In this document: in pieces, positions 15,896 through 24,879 of the stretch | How the letters are laid out: each line of letters begins with the position of its first letter | How positions within the stretch are numbered: the stretch's first letter is position 1 | Assembly (NCBI GenBank): GCA_947495425.1 | Contig: CANLYR010000034.1 | Coordinates: 1-50,908, forward strand | Direction of reading: 5' to 3' | Source of the DNA: an uncultured Aquimarina sp. | Lineage (GTDB): Bacteria; Bacteroidota; Bacteroidia; Flavobacteriales; Flavobacteriaceae | Length of the DNA stretch: 50,908 bases | The notes under the pieces: generated by a model | Seen by the model: the letters and a program-made list of their open reading frames with translations, nothing else | Databases searched by the model: none | Told to the model about the DNA's origin: nothing | Position numbers and translations under genes: made by a program

Positions 15896-17044
15896 CTAGA
15901 ATTTATATACAGCACCCAATACAAAAGAAGTTAAAGTGCTCGAAACCTCTAAGTCACTGTCAACAAATGCATCATCTGATGAGTCTACTCTAAATTCTGG
16001 CTTTAAAGTTAAGTCTCCAACATCATAACTGCCTGTTAGTGTTAATGCGATAACATCGCCATCACCTTCTTGATCAAACGCAATCGGAGAAGATAAAGTG
16101 GCACCATCAAAAGCTACTAAACCACCATTATATTGTGCAAAGTACTCTCCGCGAAGTCCTAAAGTAAACTTTTCTGATGTTTTGTATTGTGGATACAAAG
16201 CAACACCATAAAACCCTGACGCATCACCATCTTCTTGAGGCTCTGTAGATAAATATGTAGTGTTTATACCAAGATAAAAGTCTTCTGATACATCCCAGCC
16301 TGTGGTTAGATCTGCCTGAAATGTAGGGCCAACTTCTCCGGGTTGTCCTTCGTTACCATATCTGAAATTAAGAAATGCACTGCCATTATCAGCAACATAT
16401 CCTAATTGAGCACCAACAATGTATGTGTCAAAAGGATTATTTTCAGTATAATCAGTTGGGTTCATTACGGCTAACATTGCCGACCATTTATCATCAAGTG
16501 CAAAATCTGCTTTGAGTCCCGTGTGAGAAAAAGGACCATAAGAGAACATATAAGAGGTAGAGTAGTTGAAGTTTCCTGCAGGTGAAATAACCTCATAACC
16601 AAGAAATGTATTAAAATTACCTATAGTAAATTTTACTTTTTCGGATACATTCCAATATGCATAGAGTTGATTTACAATTTGTGCAGAGCCATCAGATAGG
16701 AATACTGCATCTTCGCCTCTGGGTCCAAATACAAGATCAGCTACAAATCCAGCTTTTTCTCCATTATATGATAAAATGGCGTTTGCCATTCCTAAAGCAA
16801 ATCCACTTTGATTGGCGAATGATGTACCTGGAGCAACATAGACTGTTTCATCATCAATATCTAACTCCTTATTTGGCGCTCCTATGTTGTACCGGTAATA
16901 ACTATCTACAGATCCACTAACAGAAAGATTGTCGAACCATTTTTTTGCTTGCTCTTCTTCTTGCGCCATAGTGGTGAAGCTTGCAAAAGCTAGGCCAAGA
17001 AGACATACTCTTTTTGAAAAAATTGTTACGTTTTTTGTTTTCAT
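15896..17044 (-). CDS. outer-membrane beta-barrel porin (BBP2/OmpL-like)
   Basis: A 382-residue protein with a signal peptide (MKTKNVTIFSKRVCLLGLAFASFTTMA split at about residue 27) and no other hydrophobic helix. The mature part consists of alternating amphipathic strands (VSGSVDSYYRYNIG, GFALGMANAILSYNG, KVKFTIGNFNTFLGYEV, LTLTGSYDVGDLTLKPEFRVD) and ends with phenylalanine (FVLGAVYKF), the signal for barrel insertion. This fits the putative beta-barrel porin-2 family. An in-frame ATG three codons upstream (17053) is also possible. The P-II gene lies upstream on the same strand, but a 460-base gap with a palindrome suggests a separate promoter. Confidence 0.85.
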   Translation of the reverse strand: MKTKNVTIFSKRVCLLGLAFASFTTMAQEEEQAKKWFDNLSVSGSVDSYYRYNIGAPNKELDIDDETVYVAPGTSFANQSGFALGMANAILSYNGEKAGFVADLVFGPRGEDAVFLSDGSAQIVNQLYAYWNVSEKVKFTIGNFNTFLGYEVISPAGNFNYSTSYMFSYGPFSHTGLKADFALDDKWSAMLAVMNPTDYTENNPFDTYIVGAQLGYVADNGSAFLNFRYGNEGQPGEVGPTFQADLTTGWDVSEDFYLGINTTYLSTEPQEDGDASGFYGVALYPQYKTSEKFTLGLRGEYFAQYNGGLVAFDGATLSSPIAFDQEGDGDVIALTLTGSYDVGDLTLKPEFRVDSSDDAFVDSDLEVSSTLTSFVLGAVYKF

Positions 17045-17103
17045 AATAAACATTAATTATTGTAATTGTTTTTAATTGGAATAGTAAAACTATGTTAAAA
17101 TAA

Positions 17104-17131
17104 TTTTACCCCAATAAAAATAGGGGTAGAA
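17104..17131. promoter_or_regulatory. inverted repeat upstream of porin gene, candidate operator
   Basis: TTTTACCCC and GGGGTAGAA form a nine-base inverted repeat with one mismatch, separated by ten A/T-rich bases. It lies 60-87 bases before the porin start, a position suited to a dimeric regulator. The binding protein is not known. A weak hairpin role is also possible. Confidence 0.45.
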
Positions 17132-17246
17132 CAAGTGATTTTTACAAATATTTGATTTTATACCTTATAAAAATTAAGGTTTAATGTTTATTTCTATAAA
17201 TTTTAAGAATTTAGAAGTTGTTTTTTGGAGTGTTCTATCAGGAATA

Positions 17247-17322
17247 AAGATTTTACTCGCTAATTCTACCTCAATGCAGAGAAAGTGAGATTTTAATGCT
17301 TCTAGGTTTGCTTCGAAACCTT
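17247..17322 (-). repeat. dispersed repeat family, diverged copy
   Basis: Read on the minus strand: TTTCGAAGCAAACCTAGAAG, CATTAAAATCTCACTTTCTC, TGCATTGAGGTAGAATTAGC, GAGTAAAATCTT. This aligns along its length with the 37395-37496 copy, with scattered changes, and the palindrome is partly decayed. It lies in the 460-base gap downstream of the P-II gene, in the same direction. The rest of this gap (17132-17506) shows nothing else that I can support. Confidence 0.6.
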
Positions 17323-17506
17323 AAAACCTTTTCTTATAGAGAATACCTCTTTAGCTTGCCCAAAGGTTGTTTGTTTGGTAATCTGAGTTCGGCATAAAAC
17401 TAACCAATATTTATTTTTGTCATCTATTGGTTCCTTCTCTCAGAGGTAGAGGAGACTCAAAATATGAATTTTGCAGGCAAAATCAGTATTCAAAATGAGT
17501 TCACTT

Positions 17507-17845
17507 TTAATTTATAGCTTGATTGCCTTTTTCTTCGGTTCTGATTCTATAAGTATTTTGAATTTCAGATACAAAAATTTTACCATCACCAATTTCTCCG
17601 GTTTTAGCTGCTTCAATAATTGCAGCTATAGTTTTTTCTTCAAATTCATCAGATACTATTATAGATAGATATCTGCGCTGTATATCTGAAGTACTGTAGG
17701 AAATTCCTCGATAAACTTGTCCTTTTTTTTCATTGCCAACCCCAGTAACATCCCAATAAGTGAAAAAATTTACATCAATTTCATGCAAGGCTTCTTTTAC
17801 GGCTTTGAATCTTGATTTGCGTATAATTGCTTCAATCTTTTTCAT
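17507..17845 (-). CDS. P-II family nitrogen regulatory protein
   Basis: A 112-residue trimeric signalling protein of the GlnB/GlnK family, which binds ATP/ADP and 2-oxoglutarate and controls ammonium transport and nitrogen enzymes. Visible landmarks are MKKIEAIIRKSRFKAVKEAL at the start, the T-loop region GNEKKGQVYRGISYSTSDIQRRYL and the second signature AAIIEAAKTGEIGDGKIFV. The T-loop is not of the classical RGAEY form, so uridylylation at a standard Tyr51 is uncertain. No ammonium transporter gene adjoins it; the porin follows downstream on the same strand. Confidence 0.92.
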   Translation of the reverse strand: MKKIEAIIRKSRFKAVKEALHEIDVNFFTYWDVTGVGNEKKGQVYRGISYSTSDIQRRYLSIIVSDEFEEKTIAAIIEAAKTGEIGDGKIFVSEIQNTYRIRTEEKGNQAIN

Positions 17846-17900
17846 AGAAATTATAGTTGATGGTAATGGTGCTAAAAATGAAAAGTATGTTTAAGTAATT

Positions 17901-17946
17901 TACTTCATAATCCTGCCTCAGGCAGACACAGCGAGATTTGAATGCC
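17901..17946 (-). repeat. dispersed repeat family, copy with intact palindrome
   Basis: The minus strand reads GGCATTCAAATCTCGCTGTG, then TCTGCCTGAGGCAGGATTAT, matching the 37395-37496 copy at nearly every base over 40 positions. It contains the palindrome CTGCCT-g-AGGCAG. It lies downstream of crcB and before the P-II gene, in the same direction as both. Confidence 0.75.
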
Positions 17947-18002
17947 AAAAGGCGTGTGCCCAATACATTAAAACTTTTTCTTTTTTTGAATGCTCAGGTT
18001 GT

Positions 18003-18368
18003 TTATTTTACCAAAAACATTCCTAAAAATACGGCAAATAATCCTAAAACAAAAGAGCTAATTGTATAGATAAAAAAACTCCAAAGATCGCCGTTTCTTA
18101 GCATGATTTGGTTTTCATAAGCAAACGATGAGAACGTAGTAAAACCACCGCAAAATCCTGTAGCAAGAATCAAAACTGTATTTTGCGACACCGTATTACC
18201 TTTGAGAGATAATCCCAGAATGATACCTATGAATAAACTACCCAATACATTTACTGCAAGCGTACCATAGGGGATAATGTATTGTTCTTGATTGAGAAAT
18301 TTACTTACTGCATATCGAAAAATACTGCCAGCTCCGCCTCCAATAAATACCAAAAGTATTTGTTTCAT
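18003..18368 (-). CDS. crcB: fluoride exporter CrcB/Fluc
   Basis: A 121-residue inner-membrane protein with four hydrophobic helices that forms a dual-topology dimeric channel exporting fluoride. The first helix begins FIGGGAGSIFRYAVS, the family signature GFCGGFTTFSSFAYE is near residues 72-86, and the length is typical. A single-copy gene of this size suggests a homodimer. It is followed after 157 bases by the P-II gene on the same strand, with a palindromic repeat in between. I saw no fluoride riboswitch upstream. Confidence 0.94.
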   Translation of the reverse strand: MKQILLVFIGGGAGSIFRYAVSKFLNQEQYIIPYGTLAVNVLGSLFIGIILGLSLKGNTVSQNTVLILATGFCGGFTTFSSFAYENQIMLRNGDLWSFFIYTISSFVLGLFAVFLGMFLVK

Positions 18369-18432
18369 TACCTAATCATTGAAAAACTACATTTTACTAA
18401 TAACACCATAAAATGCAGTTTTGATAGCATTA

Positions 18433-19467
18433 TTATTGTATAGGGATATAGATTTCTGTAATCCACTCCGCTGGATTTGGCTGCAATCCAGGATCAGTTT
18501 TGTATACTTCAAAAGCAGGAGATGTTGAATTTAGTTCTAAGCCGTTATCTGCAATATATTTGTAACCAGCTTCCCAGGCTTCTTTTAGATTTTCATAATC
18601 ACCTTTCAACGTTGTTTTTACTACTTTTTGTTTGGGTAAAAAATCAGATAAGACAGCGCTTTCTTTAGGGGTGATCACTTTTTCTCTTGTTGGTATCGCT
18701 GTTGCAAAAATAGCAGTGCCTTGTTCTTCATTATACTCATTATACAACGTAAAAGGCATTCCTGTTTGAGGGAGATTGTTTTGTTTCATGTAGGTATTAA
18801 CAGCTGGTAGCATTTGAGCCATTTTTTCAGAAATAGCATCTATTGCTGATGTCGTAGCGCTATACATATAAAATCCTCCTTCATGTTCAGTTACACCATC
18901 AACGCTTATCGCATATACTTTCATCTTTTCATTTACGTGGGCATCTAGTTTCTCGAGTCCACGCGTATACATGGGTCGTAGACTCTGTGATAATGTACTA
19001 TCTTGGGTCGCCCAGAATGCTTTTTCCATAAAAGATTGCTCGCCTTTCATACCCCAAGTAACTTTGGTCTTGCTACCTTCAATTTTCTCAAATTTCCAAT
19101 ATACATCACTTTTACTTTCTCCCATAGGAGTGATAAAAGTAGCATTTTGATCTATACTTGTAAATGGAGAAACTCTATTCGTTTCCATTTTCCCATCTCC
19201 TTGTGTTTCGCTTTTCCAACTATACGAAGCTCCTTCGCCACTTGTTTTTTCTGGGTATTCCATAATTAGATCATCAGATTCGTCCATCCAAGGACCCCAT
19301 TTTTCCCACGTTTTATATTCGTTAATTGTATTAAATAGTACCTCATCGGGTGCATCAATTACTCTACTTTCTTCAATTTGAAACTCTCCATCAATAGTAG
19401 CCACATAGACTGCACCTCCTATAACGACTAACAGTAATAGAAAAAATAAATATTTGATTATTTTCAT
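18433..19467 (-). CDS. SRPBCC domain plus GyrI-like effector-binding domain protein
   Basis: A 344-residue protein anchored by one N-terminal membrane helix (YLFFLLLLVVIGGAVYVAT). Residues about 25-175 are an SRPBCC/polyketide-cyclase fold (ESRVIDAPDEVLFNTINEYKTWEKWGPW, then DVYWKFEKIEGSKTKVTWGMKGE). Residues about 185-344 resemble the GyrI-like/AraC effector-binding domain (KVITPKESAVLSDFLPKQ, then VYKTDPGLQPNPAEWITEIYIPI). Both folds bind small hydrophobic or cationic ligands, so a ligand-binding or sequestering role is plausible. It is monocistronic and divergent from the M49 peptidase gene at 19560. Confidence 0.82.
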   Translation of the reverse strand: MKIIKYLFFLLLLVVIGGAVYVATIDGEFQIEESRVIDAPDEVLFNTINEYKTWEKWGPWMDESDDLIMEYPEKTSGEGASYSWKSETQGDGKMETNRVSPFTSIDQNATFITPMGESKSDVYWKFEKIEGSKTKVTWGMKGEQSFMEKAFWATQDSTLSQSLRPMYTRGLEKLDAHVNEKMKVYAISVDGVTEHEGGFYMYSATTSAIDAISEKMAQMLPAVNTYMKQNNLPQTGMPFTLYNEYNEEQGTAIFATAIPTREKVITPKESAVLSDFLPKQKVVKTTLKGDYENLKEAWEAGYKYIADNGLELNSTSPAFEVYKTDPGLQPNPAEWITEIYIPIQ

Positions 19468-19559
19468 GGTAGTTAATTTTGGTTATTCGATTGGCTAATA
19501 TAACTAATTTTTGCATCCTTTTATTTTGTTACATTTGCCAAAACAAATAATAACTACAT

Positions 19560-21599
19560 ATGAAACTCAATAAAATATTATTTTTTATCGCTATTATGAT
19601 GTTAGTAATAGCTTGTAAAAAAGATCCTAGTGTTCAGGATCAGGTTAAAGAACAGGAGGCTGTAGAAGAAGAATTTAATTATGTTGTAGAGCAGTTTGCA
19701 GATTTAAAAATTTTGAGATATAAAATTCCGGGGTGGGATGATCTTACATTGAAAGAACAAAAATTGGTATATTTTCTAACTCAAGCTGGGATTAGTGGAA
19801 GAGATATCATGTGGGATCAAAATTACCGTCACAATCTTACCATAAGAAAAGCTTTAGAAAATATATATACGAGCTATGAAGGAGATAAAAATGCCAAAGA
19901 TTGGAAAGCTTTTGAAACGTATCTAAAACGCATTTGGTTTTCTAATGGGATTCACCATCATTATAGTAATGACAAGATAAAACCAGAATTTAGTAAAGAT
20001 TATTTTAGTTCACTTCTTGCAGCCACTAGTACAGAAGTACCACAAGACGTATACGAGGTGCTATTTAATGATGAAGATGCCAAAAAAGTAAATCAGGCAA
20101 AGGGTATTGATAATGTAGCATTATCTGCAGTTAATTTTTATGGAACAGGTGTAACAAATACTGATGTAGAATCATTCTACGGAAAAATGAAATCCCCTAA
20201 CCCAGATAAACCTTTATCATTTGGTTTAAACTCTCAACTAGTAAAAGAGAATGGAAAGCTTAAAGAAAGAGTCTATAAATCCGGAGGATTGTATGGGGCT
20301 GCTATTGACGAAATTATCAAATGGTTAGAAAAAGCAAAAGAAGTTGCCGAAAATAAAGCTCAAGGTGATGCAATTGGTTTACTTATATCATACTATAAGA
20401 CAGGAGATTTGCAAACCTGGGATGATTATAATGTAGCATGGACAGCCGCAACCGAGGGTAATATTGACTATATTAATAGTTTTATTGAGGTGTACAATGA
20501 TCCTTTAGGGTATAGAGGTTCATACGAAACTATTGTTCAGATTAAGGATTTTGATATGTCTAAAAAGATGTCTGTATTGTCTGAAAATGCCCAATGGTTT
20601 GAAAATAATGCTCCATTAATGGAAGAGCACAAAAAGGATAGCGTTGTTGGTGTTACCTATAAAGTGGTCACAGTAGCTGGAGAGGCAGGAGATGCTTCAC
20701 CAAGCACACCTATTGGCGTGAACCTTCCTAATGCAAACTGGATCAGAGCAGCAGTAGGTTCTAAATCGGTGTCTTTGGGTAATATCATTAGTGCATATGG
20801 TAATGCAGGTAGTTCTGGACGTCTAAAAGAATTTGTACATGACAGTACAGAATTAGAATTAGAAGAAAAATATGGTCAGTTAGCAGATAAATTGCATACT
20901 GCTTTGCATGAAGTAGTAGGTCATGCATCGGGTAAATTAAACCCAGGAGTGGGTGAGACTAAGGAAACACTTAAAAACTATGCCTCTACCATGGAAGAAG
21001 GTCGAGCTGATCTAGTTGGATTGTATTACTTAATGGATCCAAAGTTACAAGAGCTGGGATTAGTAGAAGATTGGGAGAAAACTGGTAAAGCTGCCTATGA
21101 CGGATATATCAGAAATGGATTGATGACACAATTAATACGTTTAAATTTAGGGGATGATGTTGAAGAAGCACATATGAGAAACCGACAGTGGGTGAGCGCC
21201 TGGGCTTTTGAGCAAGGAGCTAAAAACAATGTTATTGAGAAGGTTACTAGAGATGGTAAAACCTATTATGATATCAAAGATTATCAAAAACTACGTGAGA
21301 TTTTTGGATTATTATTGCGGGAGACGCAGCGTATCAAATCTGAAGGTGATTATAAAGCTGCTGAGGCTTTAGTTGAAGGCTACGGCGTAAAAGTTGACCC
21401 TGCGATACATGCCGAAGTTTTAAAGCGTAATGAGCAGTTTACATCGGCACCATACAGTGGCTTCGTAAATCCGGTTCTGGTTCCTGAAATGGATGCCCAA
21501 GGTGAAATAACTGCCATTAAAGTAACACAGCCTGAAGATTTTGTAACTCAGATGTTGTACTATAGTAAGAATTATAACTTCTTACCTGAGGTGAATTAA
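19560..21599 (+). CDS. dipeptidyl-peptidase III family (M49) lipoprotein
   Basis: A 679-residue zinc peptidase with a lipoprotein signal (IMMLVIACKK, cysteine about 19), so probably on the outer membrane or in the periplasm. The M49 hallmark HEVVGH is at about residues 447-452, followed by ASGKLNPG and the second zinc motif EEGRAD (EExRAE/D type). DPP III enzymes release dipeptides from the N-terminus of short peptides. The length and spacing fit bacterial members. It is followed by a bidirectional terminator. Confidence 0.9.
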   Translation: MKLNKILFFIAIMMLVIACKKDPSVQDQVKEQEAVEEEFNYVVEQFADLKILRYKIPGWDDLTLKEQKLVYFLTQAGISGRDIMWDQNYRHNLTIRKALENIYTSYEGDKNAKDWKAFETYLKRIWFSNGIHHHYSNDKIKPEFSKDYFSSLLAATSTEVPQDVYEVLFNDEDAKKVNQAKGIDNVALSAVNFYGTGVTNTDVESFYGKMKSPNPDKPLSFGLNSQLVKENGKLKERVYKSGGLYGAAIDEIIKWLEKAKEVAENKAQGDAIGLLISYYKTGDLQTWDDYNVAWTAATEGNIDYINSFIEVYNDPLGYRGSYETIVQIKDFDMSKKMSVLSENAQWFENNAPLMEEHKKDSVVGVTYKVVTVAGEAGDASPSTPIGVNLPNANWIRAAVGSKSVSLGNIISAYGNAGSSGRLKEFVHDSTELELEEKYGQLADKLHTALHEVVGHASGKLNPGVGETKETLKNYASTMEEGRADLVGLYYLMDPKLQELGLVEDWEKTGKAAYDGYIRNGLMTQLIRLNLGDDVEEAHMRNRQWVSAWAFEQGAKNNVIEKVTRDGKTYYDIKDYQKLREIFGLLLRETQRIKSEGDYKAAEALVEGYGVKVDPAIHAEVLKRNEQFTSAPYSGFVNPVLVPEMDAQGEITAIKVTQPEDFVTQMLYYSKNYNFLPEVN

Positions 21600-21623
21600 A
21601 AAACAGTAAAAAAATAATTCTAG

Positions 21624-21653
21624 AAAAACCGTGTTTAAAATCACGGTTTTTTT
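21624..21653. terminator. bidirectional terminator
   Basis: AAAAACCGTG pairs with CACGGTTTTT around an eight-base AT loop. The T-run extends to 21653 and an A-run precedes the left arm, so it can serve both the M49 gene and the minus-strand gene ending at 21655. Confidence 0.85.
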
Positions 21654-21654
21654 G

Positions 21655-21846
21655 TTACTCCGGTTGTAAATATGTCTTCAGTAGAAAAAGTACGATAATA
21701 AACATTATAAAACCAATCAAAATAGACAGGCTCCCTTTATAATATTTGCGATGCAGTTTTAGATCTCTGCGGTAGCTAAAAATCATGAGAATGATAAAAG
21801 CCACTACAAAAAATCCTGCAAATACTAATTGACCCTGACTAAACAT
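21655..21846 (-). CDS. small two-helix membrane protein
   Basis: A 63-residue protein with two hydrophobic helices (LVFAGFFVVAFIILMIF and LSILIGFIMFIIVLFLL) joined by a basic loop (SYRRDLKLHRKYYKG). Such short proteins are common and conserved in Flavobacteriaceae, but I know no function. The start ATG is divergent from the MazG-like gene 44 bases away. The minus strand carries TATCTTTG (complement of 21866-21873), a perfect -7 box about 20 bases before the start codon. Confidence 0.72.
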   Translation of the reverse strand: MFSQGQLVFAGFFVVAFIILMIFSYRRDLKLHRKYYKGSLSILIGFIMFIIVLFLLKTYLQPE

Positions 21847-21890
21847 ATTTTGTTATTTTTACGGCAAAGATAATCTATAAAAATATATTG

Positions 21891-22277
21891 ATGAAGGATA
21901 AAATTAGTGCAGTACAAGAATTTCATACGGCGTTTGCGATAGGATATAAAGACAAACCCGTTGCTGATCTGGGAGCAGCAAAAAACACGCTTCGATTTAA
22001 TCTGATGAAAGAAGAAAACGAAGAGTATCTTGAGGCTGCACAAAATAATGACTTGGTAGAGGTTGCCGATGCTTTAGGTGATATGTTGTATATTTTGTGT
22101 GGTACTATTATTGAACATGGGATGCAGCATAAAATTGAAGAAGTATTTAATGAGATCCAACGTAGTAATATGAGTAAATTAGGTGAAGATGGTAGCCCAA
22201 TTTATCGTGAAGATGGAAAAGTACTCAAAGGACCAAATTACTTCAAACCGAATATCAAAGAAATTTTAGATAGATAA
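21891..22277 (+). CDS. MazG-like nucleoside triphosphate pyrophosphohydrolase
   Basis: A 128-residue all-alpha NTP pyrophosphatase (MazG/HisE superfamily). The metal-binding helices are visible as FNLMKEENEEYLEA (ExxEE type) and LVEVADALGDMLYIL (ExxD type). The C-terminal tail (SKLGEDGSPIYREDGKVLKGPNYF) is typical of the group annotated in Flavobacteria as phosphoribosyl-ATP pyrophosphohydrolase-like. The substrate could be a non-canonical nucleotide or dCTP; it is not in a histidine operon. ATG 21891 is preferred to the adjacent TTG at 21888. Confidence 0.85.
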   Translation: MKDKISAVQEFHTAFAIGYKDKPVADLGAAKNTLRFNLMKEENEEYLEAAQNNDLVEVADALGDMLYILCGTIIEHGMQHKIEEVFNEIQRSNMSKLGEDGSPIYREDGKVLKGPNYFKPNIKEILDR

Positions 22278-22279
22278 TA

Positions 22280-22312
22280 AAAACTCCGTAAGAAATGATC
22301 TTAGGGAGTTTT
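22280..22312. terminator. terminator between convergent genes
   Basis: AAAACTCCGTAAGA pairs with TCTTAGGGAGTTTT with one mismatch around an AATGA loop. It lies just after the MazG-like gene and before the end of the aminotransferase gene, and A- and T-rich ends suit both directions. Confidence 0.8.
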
Positions 22313-22352
22313 CTATATTACAAATTGTAGTTCTGAATTCGTAATTCAAACA

Positions 22353-23420
22353 TTACACTTTATATCGCCATCCAAAAGGGTCTTCGACTTTATTATATTG
22401 CAAATCCATTAATGCTTTTTTGAAATGAGCGGCATATGAATTTTCTTGCTTCTCTAATTCGTAGTGCTTTCCTTGATAACCAAATGCTTTTACAGGGCTT
22501 ACAACAGCAGCGGTACCTGCTCCAAAAACTTCTTTTAAGCTACCATTTTTTGCAGCTTCAACAATTTCACTAACCTTTACAGGCCTCACATCTACTTTTA
22601 TACCTTCTTTTTCGGCTAAAGCAATCAAACTTTTTCTAGTGATGCCATCAAGAATTCGATCACTAACAGGTGCAGTTAATAAGGTGTCATTCACTCTAAA
22701 AAACACATTCATGGTACCGGCTTCTTCCATATACTCATGAGTATTAGAGTCTGTCCAGATAATTTGCTGATATCCCTGCTCTTTGGCTAATTTTGTAGGA
22801 TAAAATTGTCCGGCATAGTTTCCGGCGGCTTTTGCATATCCAAAACCTCCGCTTGCAGAACGGCTAAATTTTTCGGCGACCAATACACTTACATCACCAC
22901 TATAATAGGACTGTGCTGGTGAGCATATGATCATAAATTTATATTCATCAGCTTCAGAAGCAGAAACACTAGCTTGGGTAGCAATTACAAAAGGACGGAT
23001 ATATAAGGAATTACCATAGCCAGGTTTTATCCAATCGTTATCTAATTTTAGTAAGGTATTTAATCCTTCAAAAAAATATTCCTTCGGAAATTCCGGCATA
23101 GCCAAACGTTCTGATGATTTGTTAATACGTTTAAAATTTTCATCAGGTCTGAACAAAAAAGTAGTACCGTGATCATCTTTATAGGCTTTCATACCTTCAA
23201 AAACAGCCTGACCGTAATGAAAAACACGAGCAGATGGTTCCATGGTTAAAGGTCCATAAGGAACAATTTTAGGGTTTTTCCATGCTCCATTAACATAATC
23301 ACAGACAAACATATGATCAGTAAAAATATTTCCGAAATTAAGATTTTCAAAATCTACTTGTCCAATTTTGGAGGTACTAACTTTATTGATTTCTAAGGTC
23401 TGCGAAATAGTATTTTTCAT
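22353..23420 (-). CDS. ilvE: branched-chain amino acid aminotransferase
   Basis: A 355-residue PLP enzyme transaminating leucine, isoleucine and valine with 2-oxoglutarate. It has the long BCAT form: ARVFHYGQAVFEGMKAYK, substrate loop LYIRPFVIATQ, then the PLP-lysine motif FGYAKAAGNYAGQF and EEAGTMNVFF. The region FGAGTAAVVSPV that binds the cofactor phosphate is present near residue 310. Length is normal. It is monocistronic; no T-box or leader peptide was noticed upstream. Confidence 0.95.
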   Translation of the reverse strand: MKNTISQTLEINKVSTSKIGQVDFENLNFGNIFTDHMFVCDYVNGAWKNPKIVPYGPLTMEPSARVFHYGQAVFEGMKAYKDDHGTTFLFRPDENFKRINKSSERLAMPEFPKEYFFEGLNTLLKLDNDWIKPGYGNSLYIRPFVIATQASVSASEADEYKFMIICSPAQSYYSGDVSVLVAEKFSRSASGGFGYAKAAGNYAGQFYPTKLAKEQGYQQIIWTDSNTHEYMEEAGTMNVFFRVNDTLLTAPVSDRILDGITRKSLIALAEKEGIKVDVRPVKVSEIVEAAKNGSLKEVFGAGTAAVVSPVKAFGYQGKHYELEKQENSYAAHFKKALMDLQYNKVEDPFGWRYKV

Positions 23421-23539
23421 TTGACTTTTTTTAAAGTGATCACAAGGTAATGGGTATTGTTATCAAGAACATAAATTAAGGTGTCCCTTTACAGTACAAA
23501 AATACCCTTTTCTCTTAAAATAAGAATTTTTAAAATACG

Positions 23540-23547
23540 TAATTTTG
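23540..23547 (+). promoter_or_regulatory. -7 promoter box for the DUF4920/MnmD pair
   Basis: TAATTTTG matches TAnnTTTG. It lies 28 bases before ATG 23575, which supports that start over an in-frame codon at 23545 that overlaps the box. Confidence 0.45.
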
Positions 23548-23574
23548 TGGTTAAAGATCAATAATTATAGAATT

Positions 23575-24078
23575 ATGAAAAAAAGTATCGTTTTTTTAAC
23601 AGGATTATTATGTGTAATGATCAGTTGCAATGATAAAAAAGAAGCTTCTATTACTCTAGATACACTTATATCTGAAGATTATACTGCATATGGCGATACG
23701 GTTACTTCTGATACCATTTATTATCAAAGTGCTATTGCCGAACACTATGAAAATCTCACAGAAGGGGATACTATCGATGTTTCATTTATCAGTACAGTAA
23801 ATGCAGTATGTAAAGCCAAAGGGTGTTGGATGAAAGTTGCATTAGATAAGGATAGAGAAAGTATGATTAAATTCAGAAATTATGGCTTCTTTGTTCCCAA
23901 AGATATTGAAAACGATACTGTAATTGTTCAGGGTAAAGCATTTGTGTCTGAGGTATCGGTAGAAGAACAACGTCATTTTGCTAGTGATGCAGGAAAGTCT
24001 GAAGATGAGATTATAGCAATTACTAAGCCCAAGAAAACGTATTCCTTTATTGCAGAAGGTGTTTTGATTAAGAAGTAA
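23575..24078 (+). CDS. DUF4920 domain lipoprotein
   Basis: A 167-residue lipoprotein (MKKSIVFLTGLLCVMISC, cysteine 18). The mature protein shows the DUF4920 pattern: YTAYGDTVTSDTI, then a small beta-barrel with GDTIDVSFISTVNAVCKAKGCWM and FRNYGFFVPKDIENDTVIVQGKAFV. The CKAKGCWM motif, with two cysteines, is conserved in the family and might bind metal or form a disulfide; no function is established. Its stop codon overlaps the ATG of the methyltransferase gene by one base (TAATG), so the two are translationally coupled. Confidence 0.87.
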   Translation: MKKSIVFLTGLLCVMISCNDKKEASITLDTLISEDYTAYGDTVTSDTIYYQSAIAEHYENLTEGDTIDVSFISTVNAVCKAKGCWMKVALDKDRESMIKFRNYGFFVPKDIENDTVIVQGKAFVSEVSVEEQRHFASDAGKSEDEIIAITKPKKTYSFIAEGVLIKK

Positions 24079-24764
24079 TGAAAAGCGAATTAAAAAGAGA
24101 AATTATCAAAACTGCAGATGGTTCTACTACGATTCATCTTCCAGAATTGGATGAGCAATATCATTCAAAACATGGTGCCATTAATGAGGCAAAACATGTA
24201 TTTATCAAAAATGGATTTCAATATATTTTGAGTTCAAGGAGTATAGAAAAATTAGACATTCTTGAAATAGGATTTGGAACAGGTTTAAATACTTTTGTGA
24301 CTTTTCTGGAAGCTCAAACAAATAATCAGGCCGTGAATTATGTTGGAGTAGAAGCGTATCCTGTAGCTTTTAATGAAGCAAAGCTTATGAATTATCCTAA
24401 AGCACTTTTTGCAGAAGAAAAAGCATCGGTTTTTGATACAATGCACGAAGCTGAATGGGAACAATCATTTGCCATTTCACCAGATTTTTCAATCACTAAA
24501 CGCAAGCAGTTTTTTATTGATATCAAGGATGAAAATACATTTGATCTTATCTACTTTGATGCTTTTGGGGCAAGAGTACAACCTGAACTCTGGACAGTAG
24601 AAATCTTTAGGAAAATGTATAATGCACTACGTGCTAATGGAGTGTTGGTAACCTATGCTGCAAAGGGTAGTGTAAGGCGTGCTATGCAAGAAGTCGGTTT
24701 TGAGGTAGAAAGACTCTCGGGACCACCCGGAAAACGAGAAATGCTTAGGGCATCAAAGTTTTGA
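24078..24764 (+). CDS. mnmD: tRNA (5-methylaminomethyl-2-thiouridine)-methyltransferase MnmD
   Basis: A 228-residue SAM-dependent methyltransferase of the DUF752/MnmC-N family, expected to perform the last step of mnm5U34 formation in certain tRNAs. Motifs in order: ELDEQYHSKHGAINEAKHVF (substrate-side signature), the SAM site ILEIGFGTGLNTF at about residues 55-67, the acidic strand end YVGVEAYP, the catalytic-side DLIYFDAFGARVQPELW, and the C-terminal SGPPGKREMLRA. The FAD oxidase half of bifunctional MnmC is absent, as is usual outside Gammaproteobacteria. Coupled to the upstream DUF4920 gene. Confidence 0.88.
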   Translation: MKSELKREIIKTADGSTTIHLPELDEQYHSKHGAINEAKHVFIKNGFQYILSSRSIEKLDILEIGFGTGLNTFVTFLEAQTNNQAVNYVGVEAYPVAFNEAKLMNYPKALFAEEKASVFDTMHEAEWEQSFAISPDFSITKRKQFFIDIKDENTFDLIYFDAFGARVQPELWTVEIFRKMYNALRANGVLVTYAAKGSVRRAMQEVGFEVERLSGPPGKREMLRASKF

Positions 24765-24879
24765 ATAAAAATTAGGGTGTATTTTTTGTTTTTCAGAAAG
24801 GATAAACGTTTGTTAAACCTATAATAAAGAGATTGGTTTTGTTATACTGCGATAGTACTTTGCATCAAAATTTTAACAA

